A DNA stretch of 64,000 bases from Carboxylicivirga caseinilyticus (lineage in GTDB: Bacteria; Bacteroidota; Bacteroidia; Bacteroidales; Marinilabiliaceae): the NCBI GenBank assembly GCA_025499705.1, contig JAFMVE010000010.1:62001-126000 (forward strand), read 5' to 3'. Made by a program: the position numbers and the translations under genes. Shown piece by piece: positions 18,302 to 28,368 of the stretch. A model generated the notes under the pieces. It was not told the origin of the DNA and did not search any database. It saw nothing but the letters and a program-made list of their open reading frames with translations. The stretch's first letter is position 1. Every line of letters starts with the position of its first letter.

Positions 18302-20863
18302 ATGAGTGATCAGATCGAAAGGGCTTTCAAAGAGGAAGTTGAGTTGAAATATCAACTTTATAACAGTTTATTTCTGACTCTTCCCCTGGATGCCGTTCAG
18401 CAAACCGGCTTGCTTTTGCCTTTGTTGCAGGATGCTTGCCAGAAAGGTTTGGCAGAGGGTTTGTCACCCGCTACAATCATCAGGAATTTTTTTGCAGAAC
18501 ATAAACCCGGATTCACAGAAGAAGATCAGGTTAAGTTCTTGTTTAAAGTAATACAGTATGTTGAACGCCAGATTGTATTGATAGATGCTTTGGAAGAAGC
18601 AGCTTACAAGAAAATACACCGTATTGGTAAACACTGGGAAAGAATCCGGGATAAGGTTCAGCGTAAGAATTTAGAAGAACAGCTTAAGAAGGTGTTGGAT
18701 TCGTTTGCCATTCGGGTGGTACTTACAGCGCATCCAACACAATTCTATCCCGGAAAGGTATTGGCTATTGCTACCGACCTGATGGAAGCAATTAAAAAAG
18801 GCGATGTTGCTTATGTTCGTGATTTATTACAGCAGTTAGGTAAAACCCCATTCTTCCGTAAGAAAAAACCAACCGCTTACGACGAGGCTCATGCTTTAAT
18901 TTGGTATCTGAGTAACGTATTTTATCCTGCAATTGGCGAGATAATGGATAATATTTCCAAATCGTTGGCTGATCATGAGCAGATGGGTAATTTAATTGCG
19001 ATGGGTTTCTGGCCGGGTGGCGACAGAGATGGTAATCCATTTGTAACCGTTGATACAACCATTAAAGTGGCCAAGCGACTTAGAGCTGCTGTTACCGGTT
19101 GCTACTACGAAGATTTTAAACAACTGAAACGTCGTTTAAGCTTTCCGGGAGTATATGAACTGATGAATGAGCTGGATGTCATGTTCACTGACGAGTTATC
19201 CAACTCAAGTGGTGAAAAAAACATTAAACTTGATTATTTAAAATCGAAACTTGATGAGATTGAATCGATTCTGGTAGAGCAGCATCAAGGTTTGTTTCTT
19301 GATCAGTTTCAATCGTTCAGAAGAAAGATCAATGTCTTTGGATTTTATTTTGCCAGTATCGATGTTCGTCAGGATAGCCGAATTATTCATAAGGCATTTG
19401 ACGCATTGGTTGAAAAAAATCCGGGCTTACTTCCTGATGGATTTGATGAGATGGATGCACAGCAAAAATTGGATGTATTGCTATCGCTGAATGCAGACGT
19501 TGAAATGGAAGGCGTGGAAGATGATGTGGTACAGGATACCTTAAGATCGTTTGGCGTAATGAAAACTATACAGGAGCAAAACGGCGAAATGGGTGCTCAC
19601 CGTTACATTATCAGTAACTGTCGCGGACCCTTGGATATGGCCCGTGTTCTGGCAATGGCAAAAATGTGTGGTTGGAAGAGTGATGAGGTATCTGCTGATA
19701 TTGTTCCATTGTTTGAAACGATTGATGACCTTGAAGGTGCAGGTACTTCAATGACTACCATTTATAATCATCCGGTTTATAAAGCACATCTTGAACGAAG
19801 AAAGAAACTTCAGACTGTAATGCTAGGTTTCTCCGATGGTACGAAGGACGGAGGTTATCTAACTGCTAACTGGTCGATTTATCGTGCGAAAGAAGATATT
19901 ACAGAAGTTTCTCGTAATGCCGATGTTCAGGTAATGTTCTTCGATGGTCGTGGAGGACCTCCGGCACGTGGTGGAGGTAACTCACATTTGTTCTATTCCG
20001 CTATGGGTAAAAAGGTAGAGAATAAACAAATTCAGATGACTGTTCAGGGCCAGACTATCAGCTCTCATTACGGTATTAAGCAGGCGGCTATTAATAACCT
20101 GAGTCACCTGTTGTCGGCCGGAATGGAGAATAACCTGTTCAATCATAAAGAGGCTGAGCTGGATGATCAGCAACGAGCATTGTTTGAGCAACTGTCATCA
20201 ACCAGTTTTAATAAATATCAGTCGTTAAAAGAAAACGATTTATTTATGCCATTCCTCGAAGAACGTAGTACGTTAAAATATTATGGTTTGGCAAATATCG
20301 GGAGTCGTCCTTCAAAAAGAGGTAAGGATTCGAAATTGAATTTTGACGATTTACGAGCAATTCCGTTTGTTGGTGCCTGGAGTCAATTGAAACTAAATGT
20401 TCCTGGATTCTATGGATTAGGTACTGCATTAAAGGAACAATTAGATGCCGGTAACTGGGATGCATGTGTTGGTTTGTATAATTCATCTGTATTTTTTAAA
20501 GCTTTGGTGGCTAATAGCATGCAGAGTATGAGTAAAACCAATTTTTCATTAACTCAATACATGTCGGAAGATCCTAAATTTGGTGGTTTCTGGAAACTTA
20601 TTTATGATGAGTTTAAGTTAACAAAGGAGCTGGTTCTTAAAATTTCAGGTTATAATGAATTGTTGGAAGACAGTGCCCGTAGCCGAATGAGTATCAGTTT
20701 ACGCGAACGTATTGTGTTACCTTTGTTGACGATACAGCAACATGCATTGATACAGGTTGATGAAAAGGCTCAGGAAGGAAATAATGAGATTAAGGAAAAG
20801 TACGAAAAAATGGTAATCCGCTCATTATTTGGTAATATAAACGCCAGCCGTAACTCTGTTTGA
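18302..20863 (+). CDS. ppc: Phosphoenolpyruvate carboxylase
   Basis: 853 residues. It carboxylates PEP to oxaloacetate to refill the TCA cycle. Hallmarks in order are VLTAHPTQFYPG (about 139; most enzymes have Glu where this has Gln), GGDRDGNPFVT (about 239), MLGFSDGTKDGGYLTANW (about 507), FFDGRGGPPARGGGNSH (about 547) and a C-terminus of RNSV where the family normally ends in RNTG. The overall length is slightly below the usual 880-930. It is monocistronic with its own strong terminator. Confidence 0.95.
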   Translation: MSDQIERAFKEEVELKYQLYNSLFLTLPLDAVQQTGLLLPLLQDACQKGLAEGLSPATIIRNFFAEHKPGFTEEDQVKFLFKVIQYVERQIVLIDALEEAAYKKIHRIGKHWERIRDKVQRKNLEEQLKKVLDSFAIRVVLTAHPTQFYPGKVLAIATDLMEAIKKGDVAYVRDLLQQLGKTPFFRKKKPTAYDEAHALIWYLSNVFYPAIGEIMDNISKSLADHEQMGNLIAMGFWPGGDRDGNPFVTVDTTIKVAKRLRAAVTGCYYEDFKQLKRRLSFPGVYELMNELDVMFTDELSNSSGEKNIKLDYLKSKLDEIESILVEQHQGLFLDQFQSFRRKINVFGFYFASIDVRQDSRIIHKAFDALVEKNPGLLPDGFDEMDAQQKLDVLLSLNADVEMEGVEDDVVQDTLRSFGVMKTIQEQNGEMGAHRYIISNCRGPLDMARVLAMAKMCGWKSDEVSADIVPLFETIDDLEGAGTSMTTIYNHPVYKAHLERRKKLQTVMLGFSDGTKDGGYLTANWSIYRAKEDITEVSRNADVQVMFFDGRGGPPARGGGNSHLFYSAMGKKVENKQIQMTVQGQTISSHYGIKQAAINNLSHLLSAGMENNLFNHKEAELDDQQRALFEQLSSTSFNKYQSLKENDLFMPFLEERSTLKYYGLANIGSRPSKRGKDSKLNFDDLRAIPFVGAWSQLKLNVPGFYGLGTALKEQLDAGNWDACVGLYNSSVFFKALVANSMQSMSKTNFSLTQYMSEDPKFGGFWKLIYDEFKLTKELVLKISGYNELLEDSARSRMSISLRERIVLPLLTIQQHALIQVDEKAQEGNNEIKEKYEKMVIRSLFGNINASRNSV

Positions 20864-21244
20864 TAATATATTTTAGTCTTTTGTGCATCCTGATTGTTGA
20901 GTTTCTCTAATAAACTTAAAATACTTAAGGATGCACAAAAGACTTTTTTCTCTCCTGTTTTATTCCATCAGACATTAAAAAGGTTTGTTCTTTGTTATTA
21001 TTGGTGATCTTTTTATTTGAAATAAGATCTGATAAGGTTACTAACTTTATTAACGTTTCAATAAATATCTTTTTTTGAACGTATAACTTTATCAACTAAA
21101 TCATACAGAATTAATCATAGATGATTAATGTTAATGTTCAGTTGAATCTTACTTTCGTTCTTTGTATTTTATAACAGCGATGTATTAAAACACGATTGAA
21201 TTAATTGGCTACATTTTGAACCCCAAACCTAAAAGAAATAGTAG
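20864..21244. other. Intergenic region, 381 bp
   Basis: The first part is the ppc terminator. The remainder (about 20951-21244) is AT-rich upstream sequence of the MDR oxidoreductase gene, with nothing else recognised. Confidence 0.6.
20875..20950 (+). terminator. Long-stem terminator of ppc
   Basis: Perfect 16-bp arms AGTCTTTTGTGCATCC (20875-20890) and the complement at 20929-20944 enclose 38 bases that contain a second small stem (AGTTT/AAACT). A T-run follows the right arm. Confidence 0.8.
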
Positions 21245-22213
21245 ATGAAAGCTGTAACCTATTCAAAATATGGAGGCCCAGAGCAACTAACATTGAAAGA
21301 GGTAATGCTACCTACTCCCAAAGAGGATGAAGTGATGATTAGAGTAAAGTCAGCTTCCATCAATTCGAGAGATTGGGATATGTTAACCGGCCGGCCTAAA
21401 ATTTACCGTTTGTTATTCGGTTTTCCTAAACCAAAATACCCGATTATAGGAACAGACATTGCAGGTATAGTTGAAGGTGTTGGTGAGAATGTCACAGAAT
21501 TTAAAACAGGTGAGAAGGTTTATGGTGCCAATCCCGATGGAGGTTATGGTGCATTTGCCGAATTTATTACGTTACCACAAAATAAAGTTATTCACATTCC
21601 GGCTAATATGTCAATGAATGAGGCAGCAGCTATCCCTGAAGCGGGTTTGTTAGCCTATCAGGCTTTAAATTACAATGGAGCCATTCGGCCCGGGCAAAGT
21701 GTATTGATTAATGGAGCTGGGGGTGGAGCAGGCACATATGCCATTCAAATGGCTAAGGCAATGGGAGCCTTGGTAACTGCGGTTGATTCTGGAGAAAAGA
21801 GTCAGGCCATGATTGATTTAGGAGCTGATCAGGTTTTAGATTTCAAACAAACCAATTTTGCATCTGGGAATGATAAGTATGATTTGATTATTGATTTTGT
21901 TGCAACACGTTCATTTTTTAACGTGCGTAAGAAATTAAATGCCAAAGGAGCTTATGTTGCTGTAGGAGGAAAAGTTGGAAAGATAATCTCTTTGTCATTG
22001 TTGAGTTTATTATTGCCTAAGTCTAAAGCTAAAAAGGTGAGTATACTGGCATATGTAATGAATAAAAGTCAGCTTGCTGAAATTAATGAAATGTATTTGC
22101 AGGGACAGATCAAACCAAGGATTGATAAGGTGTTTTCATTAAGTGATACAGCCAATGCAATGAAGTATTTTTCAGAGGGTACATTTATTGGGAAAATTGT
22201 TATTAAAATATAA
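21245..22213 (+). CDS. NAD(P)-dependent MDR-family oxidoreductase (second copy)
   Basis: A 322-residue quinone-oxidoreductase-like protein. The GroES-like half has GTDIAGIVEGVGENV near 74. The Rossmann half has NGAGGGAGTYAIQMAKA at about 158-174 and LGADQVLDF following. It is related to the minus-strand protein at 2832-3845 (shared MKAxxYxKYG start and NRD/NSRDxxML region), but not a near-identical copy. It lies 69 bases upstream of the AI-2E family gene on the same strand and may be cotranscribed. Confidence 0.85.
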   Translation: MKAVTYSKYGGPEQLTLKEVMLPTPKEDEVMIRVKSASINSRDWDMLTGRPKIYRLLFGFPKPKYPIIGTDIAGIVEGVGENVTEFKTGEKVYGANPDGGYGAFAEFITLPQNKVIHIPANMSMNEAAAIPEAGLLAYQALNYNGAIRPGQSVLINGAGGGAGTYAIQMAKAMGALVTAVDSGEKSQAMIDLGADQVLDFKQTNFASGNDKYDLIIDFVATRSFFNVRKKLNAKGAYVAVGGKVGKIISLSLLSLLLPKSKAKKVSILAYVMNKSQLAEINEMYLQGQIKPRIDKVFSLSDTANAMKYFSEGTFIGKIVIKI

Positions 22214-22282
22214 TCGGGAATACTCACTGAAAATTGACACAATATTTATCTATATTGCGTTTTATTATTCACAGAATTATTT

Positions 22283-23332
22283 ATGAAAGCTACCAAAACC
22301 TCCCCTTTCGTTATTGTTGCTGCTGTCTTCATTATTATAGCCGGAATAATGGCTGCAAAATCGGTTGTTTTACCCTTCATATTAGCAGTTTTTATTAGTG
22401 TTATTTGCATGCAACCAATTAGTTGGCTCGAAAAAAGAAAAGTGCCATTTGGTCTGGCTATTTTTATTGTTTTACTGGCCGTTGCACTTATTATGACACT
22501 TTTAGGAGGTATAATCGGAAGGTCGTTGAATAATTTTATGAAGGATGTTCCCAAGTATGAAGAGAATCTGAGAGATATTTTTACAGCCTTTATTGATAGT
22601 CTGAATGCTATTGGTGCCGATATTGACTCAACACAATTAATAGATTTAATTGATCCTGGTAAGTTAATTAGCTTTACCACAGGTGCTGTTGGTGAGATCG
22701 GTCGCATCATGTCCGATTCTTTTATCATCATGCTTATCACCATCTTCATCTTAATTGAAGCCAAATCATTCATTAATAAAGCTACTGTAGTACAACGGCA
22801 TTATGGAACATCACTCAATCATTTAAATGAGATTGGTAACAGTATTCGCCATTATCTATCTATTAAAACCATTATTAGTATTTTAACAGGTTTATTTATA
22901 TGGTTTTGGTTGTGGTTATTTGGGGTTGATTATGCCATATTATGGGGAGTGATAGCATTCTTGCTAAACTACATACCAAGCATTGGTTCTATTATTGCAG
23001 CTGTACCAACCATTCTTTTAGCATTGGTGCAATTGGGAATAGGAGGGATGATCTGGACTGGTGTTGGCTACTTATTGGTGAATACTCTAATGGGAAATGT
23101 GGTTGAACCAAGAGTTATGGGTAAAGGTTTGGGATTATCAACATTGGTTGTTTTTATGTCATTGATTATTTGGGGTTTTGTATTTGGTCCGGTAGGGATG
23201 TTTCTATCTGTACCATTGACAATTACCCTTAAGATATTTTTGGAGCAAAGCGAAAATACCCGATGGTTGTCAATACTTATTGGTTCGGGTCAGGATTCAA
23301 AACGACTGCTCCAGCAAGATAGAGATTTGTAG
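22283..23332 (+). CDS. AI-2E family (PerM/YdiK-type) transporter
   Basis: 349 residues with two hydrophobic hairpins at the N-terminus (residues ~8-80), a hydrophilic segment (about 85-140), and several helices in the second half, including FLLNYIPSIGSIIAAVP and VVEPRVMGKGLGLSTLVVF, both diagnostic of the family. Members export small molecules or act as ion antiporters; the substrate here is unknown. Its stop is 8 bases from the stop of the convergent lipocalin gene. Confidence 0.9.
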   Translation: MKATKTSPFVIVAAVFIIIAGIMAAKSVVLPFILAVFISVICMQPISWLEKRKVPFGLAIFIVLLAVALIMTLLGGIIGRSLNNFMKDVPKYEENLRDIFTAFIDSLNAIGADIDSTQLIDLIDPGKLISFTTGAVGEIGRIMSDSFIIMLITIFILIEAKSFINKATVVQRHYGTSLNHLNEIGNSIRHYLSIKTIISILTGLFIWFWLWLFGVDYAILWGVIAFLLNYIPSIGSIIAAVPTILLALVQLGIGGMIWTGVGYLLVNTLMGNVVEPRVMGKGLGLSTLVVFMSLIIWGFVFGPVGMFLSVPLTITLKIFLEQSENTRWLSILIGSGQDSKRLLQQDRDL

Positions 23333-23340
23333 CTGATTGA

Positions 23341-23865
23341 TTATAGATTACAATCTTGTTTGGTCAGATGTAATTCTTTAATGCTGAATCCCTGTTGTTC
23401 AGCCTTTGTAATCAGGTTATTGTAAATTTTATCGTCTATTCTAGGAGTTCGTGAAAGTATCCAAAGATATTTTCTTGATGGATCACCAACTAAAGCAAAC
23501 TGGTAATTCTCATCTAAATCAATAATGTAATAGTCACCATAAAAAGGACCAAAAAAACTTACTTTAATTTGACCCGGAAATTGTGCATCGGGCACTTTTG
23601 CTTTTCCTATTGCTGTTTCACTCTTTGATTGATCTTCGGTATTAATGCCTTTGTTGATAACCTTTATGGTACCATCCTCATTTAGGGTGTAATTGGCTGT
23701 AACACATTTTAATCCCTTTTCAAATCGATTGGGTAATCGGGCAATTTCATACCATGTTCCTTGGTATTTGTTTAAATCAACATCCTTAACCGTTGGTAGA
23801 TCTTCTTTTGAAGAACAGGCAGACACCATAATAAGCACTAGTAAAAGAAAGGCATTTGATTTCAT
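23341..23865 (-). CDS. blc: Outer-membrane lipocalin lipoprotein (Blc family)
   Basis: 174 residues with a lipoprotein signal peptide (MKSNAFLLLVLIMVSACSS, lipidated Cys at about 17). The lipocalin hallmark is VDLNKYQGTWYEIARLPNRFE, followed by CVTANYTL and the family C-terminal pattern YLWILSRTPRID. Bacterial Blc proteins bind lysophospholipids or fatty acids in membrane stress. It is monocistronic. Confidence 0.92.
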   Translation of the reverse strand: MKSNAFLLLVLIMVSACSSKEDLPTVKDVDLNKYQGTWYEIARLPNRFEKGLKCVTANYTLNEDGTIKVINKGINTEDQSKSETAIGKAKVPDAQFPGQIKVSFFGPFYGDYYIIDLDENYQFALVGDPSRKYLWILSRTPRIDDKIYNNLITKAEQQGFSIKELHLTKQDCNL

Positions 23866-24089
23866 ATATCTTCATTTTGATATTAAACATCAAAAAGCAA
23901 AGGTTGTTTTGCATTTCTAATAATTCAGACTTAATAATCTACCATACATCCACATATATGTGGCTTTGTACAGAAAAATGCATCATTTAACATTAAGTGT
24001 ATTTTAAATAAATCTAAACTTAGTAGTTTTGTCGATTGTTTTGACTGTGGTTGGTAATGAAATTACAACCCGAACTGTAAGATAATTAG

Positions 24090-26039
24090 ATGAAAAAGAA
24101 GATATCATTTCTAAATAAAACCATTGAACGCAACGAATACCTTGTATTGCTTTATCGATTTCTGTATTTAATGCTGATCTATTCTGGTTTCCGGATTATT
24201 TTTTGGTTGATGAATACTGATTATTTTCCTGCGGTTTCATTTTCTGGTTTTATTGAGATTATGAAAGGGGGAGTGGTATTTGATCTCGCTGCTTTGCTTT
24301 ATTTAAATGGTATTTATGTCATTCTTTACCTTTTACCTTTACCATTCAAATTTGGTAAAGTCTATCAGGTATTTCTAAAGTGGTTATTTATGCTGGTTAA
24401 TAGCATTGGTATTGCTCTTAATAGTGTGGATATCATCTATTACCGGTTTATACTTAAACGTACAACTTATAATGTTTTTGATATTATTAAAAACGAGGAT
24501 AATCTTGGTCGTTTATGGGTTCAGTTTTTTATTGATTACTGGTATGTGGCAGTTTTGTTTGGATTAACTATATGGCTATTATCAAAGTTGTATTCAAGAG
24601 TCAAACCAAGACCAGTTTTATTCAGAAGAAAATGGCTTGTTTACCCTACGGCAGTAGTTGCACTTGTTTTATTCACAGGATTTAGTGTTGTGGCAATCAG
24701 AGGTGGTTATCGTCATTCAACCCGCCCAATGACAATGAATAATGCTGGAAAGTACGTTGAAAGTGCAGAGCAGATGAATCTGGTTTTGAATACTCCGTTT
24801 TGTGTGATCAGAACATGGGGGAAAAAGGGTATTGAGCGTCGCAATTATTTTGATCAGGAAAAATTATTATCTCTTTACAATCCTGAAATTAAATTTAATG
24901 TTGATTCTCAAAAAGAAGATAAAAAGAATATTGTGATTATCATTCTTGAGAGTTATAATCGCGAATATGTGGGGGCGTTGAATAAAAACCTGGATAATGG
25001 AAATTATAAAGGTTATACCCCTTTTCTAGATTCTCTCATTCAGCAATCATATTGCATAGAACATGCTTATGCCAACGGGTTTAAGTCAATTGATGCTTTA
25101 CCATCTATCATTGCATCGGTTCCATCGTTAGAACTACCTTACATAGTTTCAGAATATTCAACCAACAGTATCAATGGTCTTCCAACTTTATTAAAAAAAG
25201 ATGGATATACCAGTGCATTTTTTCATGGTGCCGCCAATGGTTCGATGGGATTTGACGCCTTTGCAAAAATGGCTGGTTTCGACAAGTATGTTGGTAAAAC
25301 AGAATATGGTAATGATGATGGTTACGATGGAATGTGGGGCATTTGGGATGAACCATTTTTTCAGTTTTTTGCCAATGAAATGGACAAAATGCAAGAACCG
25401 TTTTTTACTACATTATTCTCTTTATCATCGCATCATCCCTTTAAATTGCCCGAACAATATGAAGGAGCTTTCCCCAAGGGAGAATTACCGGTTCATCAGT
25501 GTGTAGGTTATACAGATATGGCTCTGCGTAAATTCTTTGATAAGGCCAAAACGATGGATTGGTATACAAATACTTTATTTGTTATCACCGCTGATCATAG
25601 TTCTGCATCTGCTTTTGAATCATCCAAAAACAATGTTGATTGTTATTCTATCCCTATGTTATTTTATGCTCCTGGCGATAGTTTGTTAAAAGGCTTGGAT
25701 AAAAACGTAGCGCAGCAAATAGATATTTTACCTTCTGTTCTGGGCTATATTCATTTCGATAAGCCATTTGTTTCATTCGGAAATAACATATTTGATGCAA
25801 GTGACGATCGTTTCGTTATCGGTTATCGTTCGGGTAATTATCAGTATTTGAAGAACGATACAATTCTTCAATTTGATGGTAATCAGCTTAAAGCAGTTTA
25901 TGATATTTCAAAAGATCGGATGATGACTAAGAATATTGTCGATGAGGTTCAGGTAACTGGTATTGTGAATGAGTGTAAAGGCTTTCTTCAACAATACAGT
26001 AATCGCATGATTGATGATGGTTTTAGTTTAAAGGAGTAG
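24090..26039 (+). CDS. LTA-synthase-like membrane sulfatase/phosphoglycerol transferase family
   Basis: 649 residues: about five membrane helices in the first 215 residues, then a periplasmic alkaline-phosphatase-fold domain. Metal ligands are visible in IIILESYNREY (Glu) and FVITADHSS (Asp-His). The nucleophile is probably the Ser in NGFKSIDALPS, where LtaS has Thr. Gram-negative homologues add phosphoglycerol or phosphoethanolamine groups to envelope glycans; which one applies here is not visible. Its last 17 bases overlap the convergent histidine kinase gene. Confidence 0.85.
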   Translation: MKKKISFLNKTIERNEYLVLLYRFLYLMLIYSGFRIIFWLMNTDYFPAVSFSGFIEIMKGGVVFDLAALLYLNGIYVILYLLPLPFKFGKVYQVFLKWLFMLVNSIGIALNSVDIIYYRFILKRTTYNVFDIIKNEDNLGRLWVQFFIDYWYVAVLFGLTIWLLSKLYSRVKPRPVLFRRKWLVYPTAVVALVLFTGFSVVAIRGGYRHSTRPMTMNNAGKYVESAEQMNLVLNTPFCVIRTWGKKGIERRNYFDQEKLLSLYNPEIKFNVDSQKEDKKNIVIIILESYNREYVGALNKNLDNGNYKGYTPFLDSLIQQSYCIEHAYANGFKSIDALPSIIASVPSLELPYIVSEYSTNSINGLPTLLKKDGYTSAFFHGAANGSMGFDAFAKMAGFDKYVGKTEYGNDDGYDGMWGIWDEPFFQFFANEMDKMQEPFFTTLFSLSSHHPFKLPEQYEGAFPKGELPVHQCVGYTDMALRKFFDKAKTMDWYTNTLFVITADHSSASAFESSKNNVDCYSIPMLFYAPGDSLLKGLDKNVAQQIDILPSVLGYIHFDKPFVSFGNNIFDASDDRFVIGYRSGNYQYLKNDTILQFDGNQLKAVYDISKDRMMTKNIVDEVQVTGIVNECKGFLQQYSNRMIDDGFSLKE

Positions 26040-27927
26040 GAAAGATCGGAAGGGAAAAGTAGAATATGGATCCTTCTCCTGAATTACTTTCTACCCAGAT
26101 TCGACCATTCAGAATATCTGAAATTCGTTTCGAAATAGCTAACCCAAGTCCGGCACCATCATTAATACTTGATTTCTGATCGACTTGCCAGAATGGTTCA
26201 AAAATGAATTTAGTGTCATTTAAATTTATTCCCACACCGGTATCTGACACATAAAATATTATTTGATGGTCTTCTCTTTTACATCCAATTTTGATAATAC
26301 CAGAAGGTGTATATTTAATTGCATTGGAAAGAAGGTTATTTAAAACCTGGCGAATCATCAGCTCATCACTATCAAAAACAATATCTGGTTTGAGTTCATG
26401 AGCTTCGTTGATTATGGTAATGTTATTGCTCGAAGCATAGGAAAACAATTCATATATCTCTGTTACAACAGAAACAGCAGAAACAGCTTCTTTTTTGGGT
26501 TTCGTCATGCCGGAATCCAATTTAGAAACTTCTATCAGGTTGTTTAAAATTGACAGTAATTGTTGACTGTTTCTTACAATGATATTGGAATAGGTGTTTA
26601 ATAAAGATTCTCCCAAATCTTCCACTTCCAGCAATTGTGCAAATCCCATGATACTATTCATCGGTGTTCTGATTTCGTGACTAATATTAGCCAGAAATGA
26701 TTTAGTCAGTCGTTCACTCTCTGACGCCTTATCAAGAGCTACCTCAAGTTGTTGATTAATTTGTTTTAATTGCTGTTGCTCTATCTTTAAATCCCGGTTA
26801 GCTTTATTTAAATGTGTAATTACTTCAGCTAACTGACTTTGCATGTTTTCAAAGCTCTGTGCCAAATGCCCAATTTCATCTTGTCGGTTAACCAAATCTT
26901 TGTCTATCGTGACATTTAAATGATTTTGCCAGAGTTTATTAGAGAGGTTGGTAAGCCTGATAATAGGGTTTGTGATTCGATTAGATACAATTGAGATAAT
27001 TCCCAAAGTGAGCAATAGCATGATTATACTAAGCCAAACTGTATTTGAACGTATTACGTTTAAAACTGATAGAAGATCATCTTGAGGAATTAAGAGTACA
27101 ACACGGTATTTCGTTTCGCCAACACTCATTGAAGCTATTTCGTAATTTGTGCGGTTCATTTTCAGATGCTGAACAAATGATGGGCCTTTGCTTTGAAGGA
27201 TACTGTCGACGGTTTCTGTTTCAATAAAACTTGCTAAAGGTTGGTTAATTTCTTCCGTTTTCTCTGACATTATTATCTTACCCTTATTATCAATCAGCCA
27301 TAAAATGGCACTGTCAGAGGATTTGTGACTTTTAAAATGATGAACCAGTAAGGTAGGGTCAATACCAACCCCGGCAACTCCAATTGGATCATTCACATCT
27401 CCCATTAAAACATTAACAAATAAAATCGTCTCTCCTAATTCGTTATTATAATCAAAATTTAAAGCACTTTTTTGTTTGCTTTTAATGGACTCAAAAAACC
27501 AAGAATCATCAGGGTCATCTTCATAAACAACATCTAACAAATGGTAGTTTTCTCTCCAGTATTCGTGGGTTTTTCTACTAACCGCAAATACAGTTGGATA
27601 TCCAAATTGTTTGTTTAGTTTATCGAGTCTTTCAAGAGCCAGTTTCTTTAGATTCTCATCCTCATGGTTCATTTCAAACCATTCCAGTAAAATAGGATCA
27701 TCAGCCAAAATCTCTGAAGTTTCAATGGCTCTTTCAAGTAGTGCTTCGAGTGAGCTTTGATAAGCACGGAGAGTTGTGGTTAGCTGTTTTTCATACGCAT
27801 CTTTCATTAAAGCCCGACTTACCGAATAATAGTGAATCCAACCCAAAACAATGATTGTTAAGAGTACCAGAGTACCTATAACAATTGCAAGATTTGTTCG
27901 TATTTTTTTTTGCCTAAGTAGATTCAT
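26023..27927 (-). CDS. Membrane sensor histidine kinase with dCache sensor
   Basis: 634 residues. There is a first membrane helix at ~12-32, a large extracytoplasmic dCache-like sensor (about 35-285), a second helix at ~290-312 (SIIMLLLTLGIISIV), HAMP (about 313-365), a coiled coil (about 370-405), HisKA with ANISHEIRTPMNSIMGF (phospho-His near 411) and an HATPase with NLLSNAIKYT, DTGVGI and GAGLGLAISKRI. No receiver domain is fused and no response regulator gene is adjacent, so it is an orphan kinase. Confidence 0.92.
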   Translation of the reverse strand: MNLLRQKKIRTNLAIVIGTLVLLTIIVLGWIHYYSVSRALMKDAYEKQLTTTLRAYQSSLEALLERAIETSEILADDPILLEWFEMNHEDENLKKLALERLDKLNKQFGYPTVFAVSRKTHEYWRENYHLLDVVYEDDPDDSWFFESIKSKQKSALNFDYNNELGETILFVNVLMGDVNDPIGVAGVGIDPTLLVHHFKSHKSSDSAILWLIDNKGKIIMSEKTEEINQPLASFIETETVDSILQSKGPSFVQHLKMNRTNYEIASMSVGETKYRVVLLIPQDDLLSVLNVIRSNTVWLSIIMLLLTLGIISIVSNRITNPIIRLTNLSNKLWQNHLNVTIDKDLVNRQDEIGHLAQSFENMQSQLAEVITHLNKANRDLKIEQQQLKQINQQLEVALDKASESERLTKSFLANISHEIRTPMNSIMGFAQLLEVEDLGESLLNTYSNIIVRNSQQLLSILNNLIEVSKLDSGMTKPKKEAVSAVSVVTEIYELFSYASSNNITIINEAHELKPDIVFDSDELMIRQVLNNLLSNAIKYTPSGIIKIGCKREDHQIIFYVSDTGVGINLNDTKFIFEPFWQVDQKSSINDGAGLGLAISKRISDILNGRIWVESNSGEGSIFYFSLPIFPTPLN

Positions 27928-28368
27928 TTCAGAATTTTTTCCCCCTCGAATTTACATTCACTAAATTCAATATTTAAAACGTTTTATGAAAGTAAATGTT
28001 GGTATAGTTTTATAAAATATCAAAATATTCACAATGCATTGACAAGATATTAGTCAGATTAATATTTTGATTCTAAAAGGGCTTAGTACTAATCTTTTTC
28101 TTCTTCCAGATGTGACTTGGTTATTGATATTTAATTATGAGTGAAACTGAATACTAACACAGTTAGGTTATTTCAACCACAAATCGGGTTGAACACCAAT
28201 AAAAGTCGAAAATTTCATAAGTTGTTATCTGATTAATATATAGTTTGTTGTATTTGGGTGGTGTGACTCTTTATCAGTATGAATGTGATTTTTTCTCAAA
28301 AGTTTTATGGAATTTAAAAGATGCCTGCATCCTTTCTGTAAACAATAAAGAATCTAATCTAAAACCAA
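27928..28368. other. Divergent intergenic region, 441 bp
   Basis: It separates the histidine kinase gene from the barrel-protein gene and presumably carries both promoters. It is AT-rich, and no clear -7/-33 pair, riboswitch or convincing reading frame was found. Confidence 0.5.

Noticed and set aside
22246-22773. Minus-strand frame of 175 codons over the AI-2E family gene
   Set aside because: It lies antisense to a well-supported membrane protein gene and encodes a low-complexity Ile/Lys/Met-rich product.
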